Part shown: one piece after another, positions 35,651 to 44,161 of the stretch
How the letters are laid out: every line of letters starts with the position of its first letter
How positions within the stretch are numbered: the stretch's first letter is position 1
Source: Geminicoccaceae bacterium
GTDB taxonomy: Bacteria > Pseudomonadota > Alphaproteobacteria > Geminicoccales > Geminicoccaceae
Assembly: GCA_028285265.1 (NCBI GenBank)
Contig: JANQPX010000013.1
Location: forward strand, 186,001 to 250,000
DNA length: 64,000 bases
Reading direction: 5' to 3'
Position numbers and translations under genes: made by a program
The notes under the pieces: model-generated
Seen by the model: only the letters and a program-made list of their open reading frames with translations
Databases searched by the model: none
Told to the model about the DNA's origin: nothing

Positions 35651-36493
35651 ATGTCTGTGGCATCGAGGTGGTTGATTTGCCGATGGCAGATTGCTCTCTT
35701 GGCCCTTTGCATCTTGGCTTTTGGTGCGGCTACGGATGCAAAGGCCGATCAAAATCAATCGATCAGGCTCCTCTCCGATGAGGCGGCGGACGCCTGCATC
35801 CAAGATGTCGCGTGCATGCGTGATCTCTTTGTTCAGGCGGCGTTTGGTGACAACCAAGAGGCCGACACAGAAGCGCTGCCCCTTTTCAAGTGGAACGGTC
35901 CCGTTCAGATCGGGAGCTTTTTTGGCGAAGGCATCGACGACCCTGTGCAACAGGTCATCAGGCAGTCGCTTGCTCAAATGCATCTTCTCGGGAGGATTGC
36001 AGGAAGCGATCTCAGTTTGGCCAAAGCCAACGGCAGCGATGTGATCAATTTTATCCTGCTGATCAGCGATGATTTCGCGACGGATCGTGATCGCGCGTTC
36101 TCGACACTTCTGTCCAATGTCTTCGGCGGTCATGTCGCTCTTTATGATGAGCTTTCCTCTGGTTCGTCGCCGGTTTGTAAGGGGCATCTTTTCGCCGAGA
36201 CCAAAGCATCCGTCTCCGGCGGGCTCGGGCTTGTCGACGCTGGCGTTGATGCCGCCGTCCTCGGCCGCTGCCTTCACCAGGCCGTTCTCAATGTGCTTGG
36301 TCTTCGGTATCAGCTGCCGGAAACCGTCGACTCGGTTCTCAATCCGACCAGCCAACGCGACGCATGGACATCGGTTGATTTTCTCCTGCTGAAGATGCTG
36401 CATGATCCCGCCTTACGTCCGGGGATGACGCGTACTGAGGTCACGGCCATCTTTCCTAAGCTTCATCAGCGCGCGCTTAGCCCGTCCAGCTAA
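35651..36493 (+). CDS. Exported DUF2927-domain protein
   Basis: A 280-residue protein with a signal peptide (WQIALLALCILAFGAATDAKA, cleavage before DQNQ). The mature part fits the DUF2927 family of exported, possibly peptidase-like proteins of alphaproteobacteria. Seen are FKWNGPVQIGSFFGEG (about 79-94), the cysteine-containing VCKGHLFAET block (about 175), LNVLGLRYQLPETVDSVLNP (about 218-237), and the C-terminal DFLLLKMLHDPALRPGMTRTEV, whose RPGM signature is characteristic. Function unknown. It stands alone between the GntR gene and the hipBA module. Confidence 0.75.
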   Translation: MSVASRWLICRWQIALLALCILAFGAATDAKADQNQSIRLLSDEAADACIQDVACMRDLFVQAAFGDNQEADTEALPLFKWNGPVQIGSFFGEGIDDPVQQVIRQSLAQMHLLGRIAGSDLSLAKANGSDVINFILLISDDFATDRDRAFSTLLSNVFGGHVALYDELSSGSSPVCKGHLFAETKASVSGGLGLVDAGVDAAVLGRCLHQAVLNVLGLRYQLPETVDSVLNPTSQRDAWTSVDFLLLKMLHDPALRPGMTRTEVTAIFPKLHQRALSPSS

Positions 36494-36649
36494 TCCAGAC
36501 ACGGTGACGATCAACGGATCGATGGGTCCCCTGCCCGCCGCCGCTCTCGAGAGGGCGTCAGCATGGACGCGCCCGGACAAGGCATCATGGGGATAACCCA
36601 CATCGCGGGCATCCGACCTTAGGAGCGTCCGTACGACGACCGATCGAGA

Positions 36650-37903
36650 TCAGACCGTTTTCAAGAGTGCAGTTGCACGCGTGCGTACTCTGGTGACGGA
36701 GGCGGCAAGCGCCTGATCTGATAGACCGTCATGGCCGAGTTCATCCGCCACCGCCTCGGCCGTCTCAGCCCCGAGGTCCGCGAGCTCTTTAACGCGACGA
36801 CGGGTGAACGGTGCTGCAACGCCGACGTCGCGGGCAAAGGCGTCCCAGTCGCCTTTTTTGAACGCTTCGAGTGTACCGCGACTCGCAATCTTCATCGCGA
36901 AGGTCGGCGACAGATCGGGATAAGCAATCGTGCTCAGGAGGTCGTAGAGCGGTGCCAGGACGACGCCATCGTCATGATGGAGCAGGCTGTAGTTCTTGCC
37001 ATGCGCGTCAGCGTTCCCAATCAGTGCCTGGAAGATTGCCGCATCGAGCAATTTGAGAACCTGGACTGCCGGTTGCGTGCAGGCCTGCCGAATGACGTCA
37101 AAACAGGCCTTGAACGTCGGCCCACCTTCGGCGGCGTATTTCCGTTCCGGAAACACCCCCAGCGCCTGACAGAAATCCTCCTGATGAAGCCGTTTGACCC
37201 GCCCGTCATCAAGACTCTTGCGGTCGTAGCGCTCGACCAGCAGGTAGGTGCAATCGGCGACGCGACGCGCCTCCACCGAGGCCACATCAAGGTTCATCCG
37301 GGCGGCCAGTCGCATGGCGAAGGCCTCATTTTCGGTCGTCGCCTCGAACCGTTCGATCGGTGGTTTCAGAATATGCGTCGTCGGCTGGCCAGGTGCGGGT
37401 AACGCCACCTTGTTCTCAACCAGGACAACCGGCAACTTCGATTGCGCGCCAGCGAGGGAAAGTCGCAGACCGGCTTCGCCGGCAAGCATCGGCCGGCGCG
37501 GCAGTCGATCGAGCACACCGATCAAGTCGTCGTCACTCAGCGGCGTCTTTACGGTTGCATCTCCTGGATCCGGCGGCGGCTCACCGCTCGGCCACAACAC
37601 TAAAGCCCCGGCCACCTCACCGCCGAGTTTCTCCAAGAGTCGAAACTCGTTGCCTTCGGAGACACCGAGTGCCGCCGCGATCGCTTCGCGTTGTCCTTCT
37701 TCCGGCAACAATCCGTCGAAAAACGGCCGTGAACGCCGCCGGGAAAACGGCTCGGGGCGTTTCGGCAGCGATATCGATAAAGCGGGCGCTGTCGTGTCGG
37801 CCAGCCATGCTTCCGAGTAAGCGAAGTGCATTTCGCCACTTCGATTGATTGAGAGACGACCGACATCGCGATCATCCCACCATACGATGAGATCGTTGAT
37901 CAC
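36650..37903 (-). CDS. hipA: HipA-family toxin (serine/threonine kinase)
   Basis: A 417-residue HipA-like kinase. The N-terminal domain has SLPKRPEPFSRRRSRPFFDGLLPEEG (about 48-73, in pieces: PFFDGLLPEEG). The P-loop-like LSLAGAQSKLPVVL (about 149-162) contains the autophosphorylated Ser region, and THILKPP holds the ATP-contact Lys. The catalytic loop is GNADAHGKNYSLL (Asp and Asn, about 298-310) and APLYDLLST is the metal-binding Asp block (about 318). E. coli HipA phosphorylates GltX and causes persistence; the target here is unknown. GTG 37903 overlaps the hipB stop (GTGA), the usual antitoxin-first order. All catalytic residues seem intact. Confidence 0.9.
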   Translation of the reverse strand: MINDLIVWWDDRDVGRLSINRSGEMHFAYSEAWLADTTAPALSISLPKRPEPFSRRRSRPFFDGLLPEEGQREAIAAALGVSEGNEFRLLEKLGGEVAGALVLWPSGEPPPDPGDATVKTPLSDDDLIGVLDRLPRRPMLAGEAGLRLSLAGAQSKLPVVLVENKVALPAPGQPTTHILKPPIERFEATTENEAFAMRLAARMNLDVASVEARRVADCTYLLVERYDRKSLDDGRVKRLHQEDFCQALGVFPERKYAAEGGPTFKACFDVIRQACTQPAVQVLKLLDAAIFQALIGNADAHGKNYSLLHHDDGVVLAPLYDLLSTIAYPDLSPTFAMKIASRGTLEAFKKGDWDAFARDVGVAAPFTRRRVKELADLGAETAEAVADELGHDGLSDQALAASVTRVRTRATALLKTV

Positions 37904-38124
37904 GACGTCGTCTCATGGGCCACACGAGGCTGCTCGATCGTTAAACGACATCCTAGTGCCGCAAGAACGCTAAGCGTCTTGCCGATCTGGGCCGTTGGTT
38001 TGCCGGCCTCGAGTTCGACGAGAAAGCGCACGCCCACACCGGCGGCTGCGGCGAGCTGGTCCTGCCGCAACCCCTGGGCGCGTCGCGCGTCACGTATCGT
38101 CTTGCCTATCTCTTCTGGTGTCAT
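37900..38124 (-). CDS. hipB: HipB-like antitoxin (HTH, Xre type)
   Basis: A 74-residue helix-turn-helix protein. IGKTIRDARRAQGLRQDQLAAAAGVGVRFLVELEAGKPTAQIGKTL covers the five-helix Xre domain (about 5-50; recognition helix around GVGVRFLVELE). The C-terminus (LGCRLTIEQPRVAHETTS) could form the strand that HipB dimers use. It neutralises HipA and represses the operon. ATG 38124 is set by the operator-linked ribosome-binding site: GGGAA of operator 1 lies 7 bp upstream. Three identical 14-bp palindromes lie upstream. Confidence 0.88.
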   Translation of the reverse strand: MTPEEIGKTIRDARRAQGLRQDQLAAAAGVGVRFLVELEAGKPTAQIGKTLSVLAALGCRLTIEQPRVAHETTS

Positions 38125-38131
38125 GTCTAAT

Positions 38132-38145
38132 TTCCCGATCGGGAA
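38132..38145. promoter_or_regulatory. HipB operator O1
   Basis: The perfect palindrome TTCCCGATCGGGAA is 7 bp upstream of the hipB ATG. It overlaps the -10 end and supplies the GGGAA that serves as Shine-Dalgarno. Occupancy should shut both transcription and, if RNA folds there, initiation. Confidence 0.75.
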
Positions 38146-38172
38146 TATAGTGGGTTCTGAACCCGTCCGCAA
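38144..38172 (-). promoter_or_regulatory. Candidate sigma70 promoter of hipBA
   Basis: On the minus strand TTGCGG (38167-38172) and TATATT (38144-38149) are separated by exactly 17 bp. The -10 runs into operator 1, and the -35 lies 8 bp downstream of operator 2. HipB binding would therefore block RNA polymerase. Confidence 0.6.
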
Positions 38173-38180
38173 GTAAAATT

Positions 38181-38194
38181 TTCCCGATCGGGAA
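38181..38194. promoter_or_regulatory. HipB operator O2
   Basis: A second identical copy of the 14-bp palindrome, 49 bp (start to start) from O1, just upstream of the -35 element. Confidence 0.75.
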
Positions 38195-38230
38195 TATCAA
38201 ACACGCTCGTCAACGAAATTCGACGTTTCA

Positions 38231-38244
38231 TTCCCGATCGGGAA
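38231..38244. promoter_or_regulatory. HipB operator O3
   Basis: A third identical copy, 50 bp from O2 and outside the core promoter. The even spacing suggests cooperative or looped binding of HipB dimers. Confidence 0.72.
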
Positions 38245-38522
38245 ATTTCCTTTACCAACCAGCACGCCAAAACCACGCGCACTCGTGCATGGACCAGAAG
38301 ATCTGGCCTTTTCGACCCCGTTTGAGCGATCTCAACAAGCGCCGACATAAGTCCCCTCAGTCAGCGACCCGTCTCATCGGGCAATTTTAAGGAGAAACGC
38401 CTTGGAATGTTTCGCCTAAACCCCGTCTTGACCATGTGAAATCGGCTAATAGTCTCGACACGTGCTCTGGAGGGGGCACACGACATAGCGGACATCCTGC
38501 TTGATTGTTGGAGGGCATAGAG

Positions 38523-39947
38523 ATGGGCAGTCCGAGCGGCAGCGCTGGAGGTGGAACATCCAGCGGCGGGACAAGTAGTGCCGGCAGCTCAAATGGCAGT
38601 GACTCGTCGAGCGGGTCATCTTCTGGCCGATCAGAGTCCTCAAGCGATTCTAGTTTCAGCGAAAGCGTCTCCTCGACTGATAGCAGCCGGGATACCGGCG
38701 GCCGCGGTTCGCATGATCATGGTGACAACGACGACGACAATGACCGTGATCGATCATCGTCATCTTCAGGCCCCTCTGACGATCCCGGCTTAACGCCGTC
38801 TCAAAGCGAAGCGCTCGCCGAAAGCGCAGCCGTGATGGATGGCTTCGCGCTCTCATCCGCCAGCGCCGCAACGCCGGATCTGGCCGAGCCGGAAGACGAA
38901 GAGAGTTTCGTTGAACGCGCTGGCGACGCCCTCGTCGGCACAGCCCAGCTGGCTGGCGGCGTTGCCGTCGGTGCCGCAGAAACCGCTTGGGACGGTGTTG
39001 TCGGCGCTGCCGGTCTTGCCTGGGAAGGCGTCGAGATGGTCAATGACGCCGCCGGCACGGTGTTAGACACTGCCGTTGGCTGGACCGGTATCGATACCTT
39101 CGAGGGACATGCGCAGCGTAATCAAGAGCGCGGGCAAGCGATCGTCGACGGTGTCATGTCCGTGCCCGAACTACCCGGTAAGATTGCCGATGCCGCTGTC
39201 GAAGGCTGGGAGACCTTTGAAGACAATTGGGAGGCCGGCAATTATTACGCGGCCGGCAAGCAGATCGGTGGTGCCGGGCTCGAAGTCGCGACGGTGGCTG
39301 TGCCGGTGGCCAAAGCCGGATCACTCAGCAAGATCAGCAAGTTGGACGATGTGGCTGACGTAACGACGACGGTCAATCGCCAGCTGGATGACCTGTACAG
39401 CGCGGCCCCTGCCGCCAAAATAGAAATTGATAACCTCGCCCATGAGATCGCCACGGACTACGACGCGCGTGTCGCCGAGGCTCCCCTAAAATCGAGAGAG
39501 CGTGCGGTCGAGAAGACCACGATCGAGTATGGTGGCGACGCATCTAGACTCAATGATATCGCCCGAAACACCATCGTTGCTTCGCAGGACGACATCGCGT
39601 CCATCACGGCCGAATTGGAGAGCCGTGGTGCGAAGGTCAAAACCATTACGCCGGAGTCGAACCCCCTCGGCTACAGCGGCGTTAACACGGTGATTGACAC
39701 CGATGCCGGGATTAGAGCAGAGATCCAGGTCAACACGCCCGATATGGTTTATGCGAAGGAGCCGGAATCAGTTGCACGCAGCATTCTTGGCGACGATGTC
39801 TATGACGAGATCGCCGAAAGGACGGGGATTGAAGGTGGGCGCGGCCATGCTCTTTATGAAGAGCGACGCAGCCTCGATGAAAGTGATATCGAACGGGCAC
39901 TTGAGATTGAACAAGAGAGTCGCGACTACTACAGGAACTTCCAGTAG
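38523..39947 (+). CDS. Polymorphic-toxin-like protein with RelA/SpoT-like C-terminal domain
   Basis: A 474-residue protein in three parts. (1) Residues 1 to ~85 are a Ser/Gly/Asp-rich, disordered arm. (2) Residues ~120-290 are Ala/Gly/Val-rich amphipathic helices (TAQLAGGVAVGAAETAW, AGLEVATVAVPVAKAG) like the pretoxin segment of secreted toxins. (3) The C-terminal ~180 residues resemble RelA/SpoT-type synthetase folds. The blocks are KSRERAVEKT (323-332), YGGDASRLNDIARNTIV (about 335-351), GYSGVN (383-388) and AEIQVNTPDMVYAKE (399-413), with GRGHALYEERR at the end. E400 and Y384 match the catalytic Glu and guanine-stacking Tyr positions. ATG 38523 follows GGAGGG. No signal peptide or known secretion marker was seen. 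A small gene follows after 21 bp. Homology is by motif only. Confidence 0.6.
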   Translation: MGSPSGSAGGGTSSGGTSSAGSSNGSDSSSGSSSGRSESSSDSSFSESVSSTDSSRDTGGRGSHDHGDNDDDNDRDRSSSSSGPSDDPGLTPSQSEALAESAAVMDGFALSSASAATPDLAEPEDEESFVERAGDALVGTAQLAGGVAVGAAETAWDGVVGAAGLAWEGVEMVNDAAGTVLDTAVGWTGIDTFEGHAQRNQERGQAIVDGVMSVPELPGKIADAAVEGWETFEDNWEAGNYYAAGKQIGGAGLEVATVAVPVAKAGSLSKISKLDDVADVTTTVNRQLDDLYSAAPAAKIEIDNLAHEIATDYDARVAEAPLKSRERAVEKTTIEYGGDASRLNDIARNTIVASQDDIASITAELESRGAKVKTITPESNPLGYSGVNTVIDTDAGIRAEIQVNTPDMVYAKEPESVARSILGDDVYDEIAERTGIEGGRGHALYEERRSLDESDIERALEIEQESRDYYRNFQ

Positions 39948-39968
39948 CGTCGAGACGGGAGCCTGATC

Positions 39969-40196
39969 ATGGGCATGAGCAAAGCGGACTTTTTTGCGGA
40001 CCATGACGTCTTCATTCTGTACGACTTCGAAGACGTCATGTTTCGGTGGGATGCTGAAGAAAGAAAAATTTTCCGACGGTTCAGAAATGACGACGTGGAG
40101 CAAGAGGTATCCCACGACAATAAGCTCTTCAACGATGCCACCCTTTATGGCGACGTCATTACCAAGGAGCAGTACTTCTCAAGCCCAAAGACGTAA
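39969..40196 (+). CDS. Small acidic protein, candidate immunity protein
   Basis: A 75-residue acidic/aromatic protein (MGMSKADFFADHDVFILYDF, then FRWDAEERKIFRRFRNDD) with no recognised family. It begins 21 bp after the toxin-like gene on the same strand, with GGGAGCC 7 bp before ATG 39969. Size, position and charge are what is expected of an immunity protein for the upstream effector. That role is inference. An internal ATG at 39978 is an alternative start. Confidence 0.5.
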   Translation: MGMSKADFFADHDVFILYDFEDVMFRWDAEERKIFRRFRNDDVEQEVSHDNKLFNDATLYGDVITKEQYFSSPKT

Positions 40197-40317
40197 CCTC
40201 GTTTCCTCGTAAGCAGTGCCGCCTTCTAGGATCGCAGCGCGCTTTTTGGCAACGGCACGGTTCAATTCGAGTCGAGGCGCCCTCTATCGTCTGCGCTCTT
40301 CGAATCGCCCTCGCCCT

Positions 40318-41049
40318 TCAATGCGTCAATCTCAAAAAGCTCCGGGTCCGGTCGAGACGTGGCGCGTTCAGGATCTCATCCGGTCGACCGGATTCAATGA
40401 TGTTGCCTTGATCCATCACGCAGATGCGATCCGCCGCTTCGCGTGCAAAGTTCATTTCATGCGTAGCCAGGATCATCGTCATGTGCTGCGCTCTTAGCTG
40501 GCGAAGGACGTCCAGCACCTCACCGACAAGTTCAGGATCCAACGCCGAGGTGACTTCGTCGAACAGCATGATCTCCGGCTTCATCGCCAAGGCGCGAATA
40601 ATCGCCACCCGCTGCTGCTGGCCACCGGAGAGTTGGTCCGGATAGTGCTTCATACGGTCGACGAGACCAAATCGCTCAAAGAGGGATGTGATCTCGCCTT
40701 TGAGGTCAGCACGCGCACGACCGCTGACGCGCCAAGGCGCAAGCATGACATTCTCTTCAGCGGTCATATGCGGAAAGAGATTGAAGCTCTGAAACACGAG
40801 GCCGATGCGCTTGTGGATCGGTCGAGGATCGAGGCCTGGTCTTGAAATGTCCTCGCCATCCAGGACAATCATACCGTCATCAATCGGTTCGAGCAGATTG
40901 ATACAGCGAAGCAGCGTCGACTTCCCCGAACCGGACGGCCCGATCAAACAGATCATCTCCCCTGCGGCGACATCGAGAGAAAGGCCGTCAAGCACGCGGT
41001 TCGCGGCATAGCTCTTCACAAGGTCAACCAGGCGTAGTTTGGCGGTCAT
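40318..41049 (-). CDS. Polar amino-acid ABC transporter ATP-binding protein (GlnQ/HisP-like)
   Basis: A 243-residue ATPase. Walker A is [21 protein letters not shown] (about 35-54, the last part diagnostic for the polar amino-acid class), and [15 protein letters not shown] is the Q-loop region (about 88-102). The signature is [13 protein letters not shown], Walker B is [16 protein letters not shown], and the H-loop is [14 protein letters not shown]. Its start overlaps the permease stop (ATGA). It drives uptake by the permease and binding protein encoded just upstream. A basic or polar amino acid is the likely substrate. Confidence 0.93.
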   Translation of the reverse strand: MTAKLRLVDLVKSYAANRVLDGLSLDVAAGEMICLIGPSGSGKSTLLRCINLLEPIDDGMIVLDGEDISRPGLDPRPIHKRIGLVFQSFNLFPHMTAEENVMLAPWRVSGRARADLKGEITSLFERFGLVDRMKHYPDQLSGGQQQRVAIIRALAMKPEIMLFDEVTSALDPELVGEVLDVLRQLRAQHMTMILATHEMNFAREAADRICVMDQGNIIESGRPDEILNAPRLDRTRSFLRLTH

Positions 41050-41870
41050 GAACGCGCTCGGTTTTGCTTGGCGAGGAGATAATCGGCAAAGCGCGTTGCC
41101 GGGATGGTGATGATCAAGAAGATCACGGCCGCCCCCACATAGGGCGTGAAATTCGCCAACAATGACTTATAGACACCGGCTTGGCGAAGGATCTCGACGG
41201 GTCCGATAAACGACAACAGCGCCACATCCTTTTGCAGCGCGATCAACATGTTCATGTTGGCCGGAACCACACGCCTGATCGCCTGTGGCAGAATGACAAA
41301 GCGCATCACGTCAGCATGGGCCAGGCCAAGAGACCGGGCGGCAGCGCGCTGGCTTTCGTGAACGGACTCGATACCGGAACGGAAGATCTCGGCGACATAA
41401 GCGGAATAGGTCAAGATCAGCGCCAGCGAGCCCCAGATGTAAGGGCTGTTCCACGGACGCGGCAGACCGAGACCAGGCACGCCAAATCCAATGAGATACA
41501 CGATCAGAATGACGGGAACGCCCCGGAAGATATCGGTGTAGGCCATACCAAACAGCCGGAGCGGGAACAGCGCTGGTGAGCGCGCGTCCCGGCAAAGGGC
41601 AATCACCAGGCCAAGAACCGCAATCGCTGGCGCACACCAAAGAAAGATCAGAATGTCCAGCATGAACGCTTGGAGCAGGCCGGGCAAGGTCTCGATGAAG
41701 ATGGCGCCGTTGAAGAAGCTCTTTTTGACGGCGTCCCAGCCAGGCGCCATCGGCACCAGCAGCACCAAAGCCCCGACAACCAAGAGGGTGCTGCTAGTGG
41801 CAATCACGAGGCTTCGGCGACGGGTCCGTCGTTCAAAGGCCTGACGTGCGGTCAACCGTTTCGCTGTCAT
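41046..41870 (-). CDS. Polar amino-acid ABC transporter permease
   Basis: A 274-residue permease of the HisMQ type. It has about five or six spans, a long N-terminal cytoplasmic tail (QAFERRTRRRSLVIAT), and the fingerprint TDIFRGVPVILIVYL (about 112-126). SLALILTYSAYVAEIFRSGIESVHESQRAAARSLGL (seen in part: YVAEIFRSGIESV and AARSLGL, about 156-187) and RFVILPQAIRRVVPANMN (EAA continuation) follow. A single permease suggests a homodimer. It sits between the binding-protein and ATPase genes. Confidence 0.92.
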   Translation of the reverse strand: MTAKRLTARQAFERRTRRRSLVIATSSTLLVVGALVLLVPMAPGWDAVKKSFFNGAIFIETLPGLLQAFMLDILIFLWCAPAIAVLGLVIALCRDARSPALFPLRLFGMAYTDIFRGVPVILIVYLIGFGVPGLGLPRPWNSPYIWGSLALILTYSAYVAEIFRSGIESVHESQRAAARSLGLAHADVMRFVILPQAIRRVVPANMNMLIALQKDVALLSFIGPVEILRQAGVYKSLLANFTPYVGAAVIFLIITIPATRFADYLLAKQNRARS

Positions 41871-41898
41871 GGAGACGGTCGCGAAACCGATGGCTGCT

Positions 41899-42729
41899 TT
41901 AGTCGATCACCGGGACGCCGGTCGTCTCTGCCAACCACTCAGCCTCGATCGCGGCGAGCGTCCCGTCGGCCGTCATGCTGCTAACGGCGTCATCAACGCA
42001 GGCCTTCAAGGGATTGCCCTCTTCCATCAGCAAACCGAATTGGTCTGGATTCTCGCTTCGATCAGCCGGGAATTGACCAAGGACGACACCGTCATCGAGC
42101 ACGACCGCGCTCAGATAGAGTGCTGTCGGCAAATCGAATAAGGCGGCATCGATTTGGTTGGCTTTCATCGCTTCAACGACATTGGTGCCATCGTCATAGA
42201 GCAAAGGCTCGGCATCAGGCGCGATGATCTCCTGAAGCATCGGGAGAGCCGTGGTATTGGCATCGACACCCCAGATCAAGGTCTTCAGTGACTCGAGCGT
42301 TGCGCTCGCTTGGTCCGCCGTTGGCTGACGCACGAGGACAGCCATTGCCGCGGCATAATAGGGTGCCGAGAAGTCGACGACCTCATCGCGCTCCGCCGTA
42401 ATCGAGAATTGCTGAAGGTTGAAATCGAAATCCTTCGGGCCGGGCTGGATCGACTGATCGAAGGAAGCTGATGTCCAGGTGACGGCATCGGCGGCAAAGC
42501 CCATCCGCTTGGCGACCTCATAGGCCACCGCACCTTCGAACCCCTTCCCCGATGACGGATCATTGTCAATGACCCAAGGGAAGTAAGCGGGGTTGCCCGT
42601 CGCAATCGTCAGTGTCCCATCCACCAATGTCTTTCCATCCGAGCAGTCGGAAGCGGCGTTGGACGGATCGGCGAACAAAACGACGGCGAGTCCGGCGATC
42701 AAGGCTGACGGCACAGTGTTCGGCTTCAT
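41899..42729 (-). CDS. Polar amino-acid ABC transporter substrate-binding protein
   Basis: A 276-residue family-3 binding protein. The signal peptide ends at NAA-SDCSDG (about residue 25). Then come LTIATGNPAYFPWVIDND (first lobe, about 39-56), GKGFEGAVAYEVAKRMGF (about 61-78), DFNLQQFSITAERDEVVDFSAPYY (about 101-124, the Arg-Glu-Glu-Val-Asp signature of the class), and KANQIDAALFDLPTALY. First gene of the three-gene importer. Confidence 0.9.
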   Translation of the reverse strand: MKPNTVPSALIAGLAVVLFADPSNAASDCSDGKTLVDGTLTIATGNPAYFPWVIDNDPSSGKGFEGAVAYEVAKRMGFAADAVTWTSASFDQSIQPGPKDFDFNLQQFSITAERDEVVDFSAPYYAAAMAVLVRQPTADQASATLESLKTLIWGVDANTTALPMLQEIIAPDAEPLLYDDGTNVVEAMKANQIDAALFDLPTALYLSAVVLDDGVVLGQFPADRSENPDQFGLLMEEGNPLKACVDDAVSSMTADGTLAAIEAEWLAETTGVPVID

Positions 42730-42835
42730 AGTGGCCTCTTGCGAATGAAGGGTTTCCGTTCACTCAAGGCTACCAACAATGCTGTCGCTGTCCAGTGACC
42801 CCACGCTTTGACCTCAGGTTCGGTCATGGCGGCAC

Positions 42836-44161
42836 TCACCAACCGATCGCCGCCGGCAACCAAAGTGCCAAGCCCGGAACATTGAACAGGATGGCCAACG
42901 CGACCAGCTGGATCGCAATGAAGGGCAGCACGCCGAGATAGATCGCCTTTGTCGTCACTTCAGGAGGGGCGACACCCTTTAAAAAGAACAAAGCCCAACC
43001 GAAGGGAGGCGTCAGAAACGACGTTTGCAAGTTGAGCGCGACCAACGCGGCTAGCCAGACCATGTCGACGCCTGCTTCCTTAAAAAACGGCAGCAAAAGA
43101 GGCAGCGCGATATAGCTGATCTCAATCCATTCCAGGAAGAAACCGAGCACGAATAAGAGCACCATCAAAAAGATCAAGGCACCGGTCTCGCCGCCCGGCG
43201 TGAGCGCCAACATGTCCTTCACCAACGCTTCACCATCAAGCCCTCGAAAGGCGATGGAAAAGACCTGAGCAGCGATCAAGATGAAGAAGATCATGGACGA
43301 GATCCGAAGCGTGCCCTCGCCTGCTTCCCAGATCATTCTTAGGGTCAAGCGTCCATAAATCGCTGCAACAACGATCGCGAGAACCGCGCCGACACCGGCG
43401 GCTTCTGTCGGTGCAGCCAGCCCGCCAATAATCGATCCGAGGACACCACCAATCAGCAGGAGTGGCGGTGCCAGGGCTTTGATCGCCGCAGCCAACAGGG
43501 CGACGCCACGCACGTCCTGCCGCTCTTCCTTAGGGATGGGCGGCAGCATCGCAGGGCGAAGAACCCCAAGGCCTAGGATGTAAGCGCTGTAAAGCAGGGC
43601 AAGCATCAGGCCCGGAAGGAGGGACGCTGCGAAGAGCGTGCCAACACTTTCCGCCATGATGTCGGCGAGCAGGATCAGGACCAGGGACGGCGGGATGATT
43701 TGGCCAAGTGTTCCCGAGGCGCAAATGGCGCCGGCGGACACACCGGGATCATAGCCGCGCTTTAACAGGATCGGCATGGTCAGAAGAGTCAATGTCACGA
43801 CGGTGGCACCGACGATTCCGGTCGATGCCCCCATCAGCACGCCGACCACAATCAGCGCCAATGCCATGCCGCCATGCAAACTGCCGGATAGTCGGCCGAC
43901 CACGTCGAGCATGTCTTCGGCGACCCGCGACTTCTCGAGCATGACGCCCATATACACAAACAGCGGAATCGCCAAGAACTCATACTTGGTGACGACGCCA
44001 TAGATCCGTGCCGGGCTAAGATTGAACAGAAAGTCGCCAAAGCCCATCCAGCCAAAGACAAAACCGGCCGTCGCGATTCCGATGCCGACCGGAACGCCGC
44101 CGAGAAGCAACAGCATGAAGGTCAAAATCATGCCAATCGCGAGCAGTTCATCCAGGCTCAT
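42836..44161 (-). CDS. dctM: TRAP transporter large permease (DctM)
   Basis: A 441-residue TRAP large subunit with about twelve spans. Signature segments are LAIPLFVYMGVMLEKS (about 57-72), GASTGIVGATVVTLTLLTMPILLKRGYDPGVSAGAICASGTLGQIIPPSLVLIL (seen as the GTLGQIIPPSLVL core, about 152-164), LAAPTEAAGVGA, and the C-terminal LQTSFLTPPFGWALFFLKGV block. It uses an ion gradient to move the organic acid delivered by DctP. ATG 44161 overlaps the DctQ stop (ATGA); a longer frame to 44218 would intrude into dctQ. Confidence 0.93.
   Translation of the reverse strand: MSLDELLAIGMILTFMLLLLGGVPVGIGIATAGFVFGWMGFGDFLFNLSPARIYGVVTKYEFLAIPLFVYMGVMLEKSRVAEDMLDVVGRLSGSLHGGMALALIVVGVLMGASTGIVGATVVTLTLLTMPILLKRGYDPGVSAGAICASGTLGQIIPPSLVLILLADIMAESVGTLFAASLLPGLMLALLYSAYILGLGVLRPAMLPPIPKEERQDVRGVALLAAAIKALAPPLLLIGGVLGSIIGGLAAPTEAAGVGAVLAIVVAAIYGRLTLRMIWEAGEGTLRISSMIFFILIAAQVFSIAFRGLDGEALVKDMLALTPGGETGALIFLMVLLFVLGFFLEWIEISYIALPLLLPFFKEAGVDMVWLAALVALNLQTSFLTPPFGWALFFLKGVAPPEVTTKAIYLGVLPFIAIQLVALAILFNVPGLALWLPAAIGW

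Noticed and set aside
35486..36403. A 305-codon minus-strand open frame
   Set aside because: Opposite the DUF2927 gene, which has a signal peptide and the RPGM signature.
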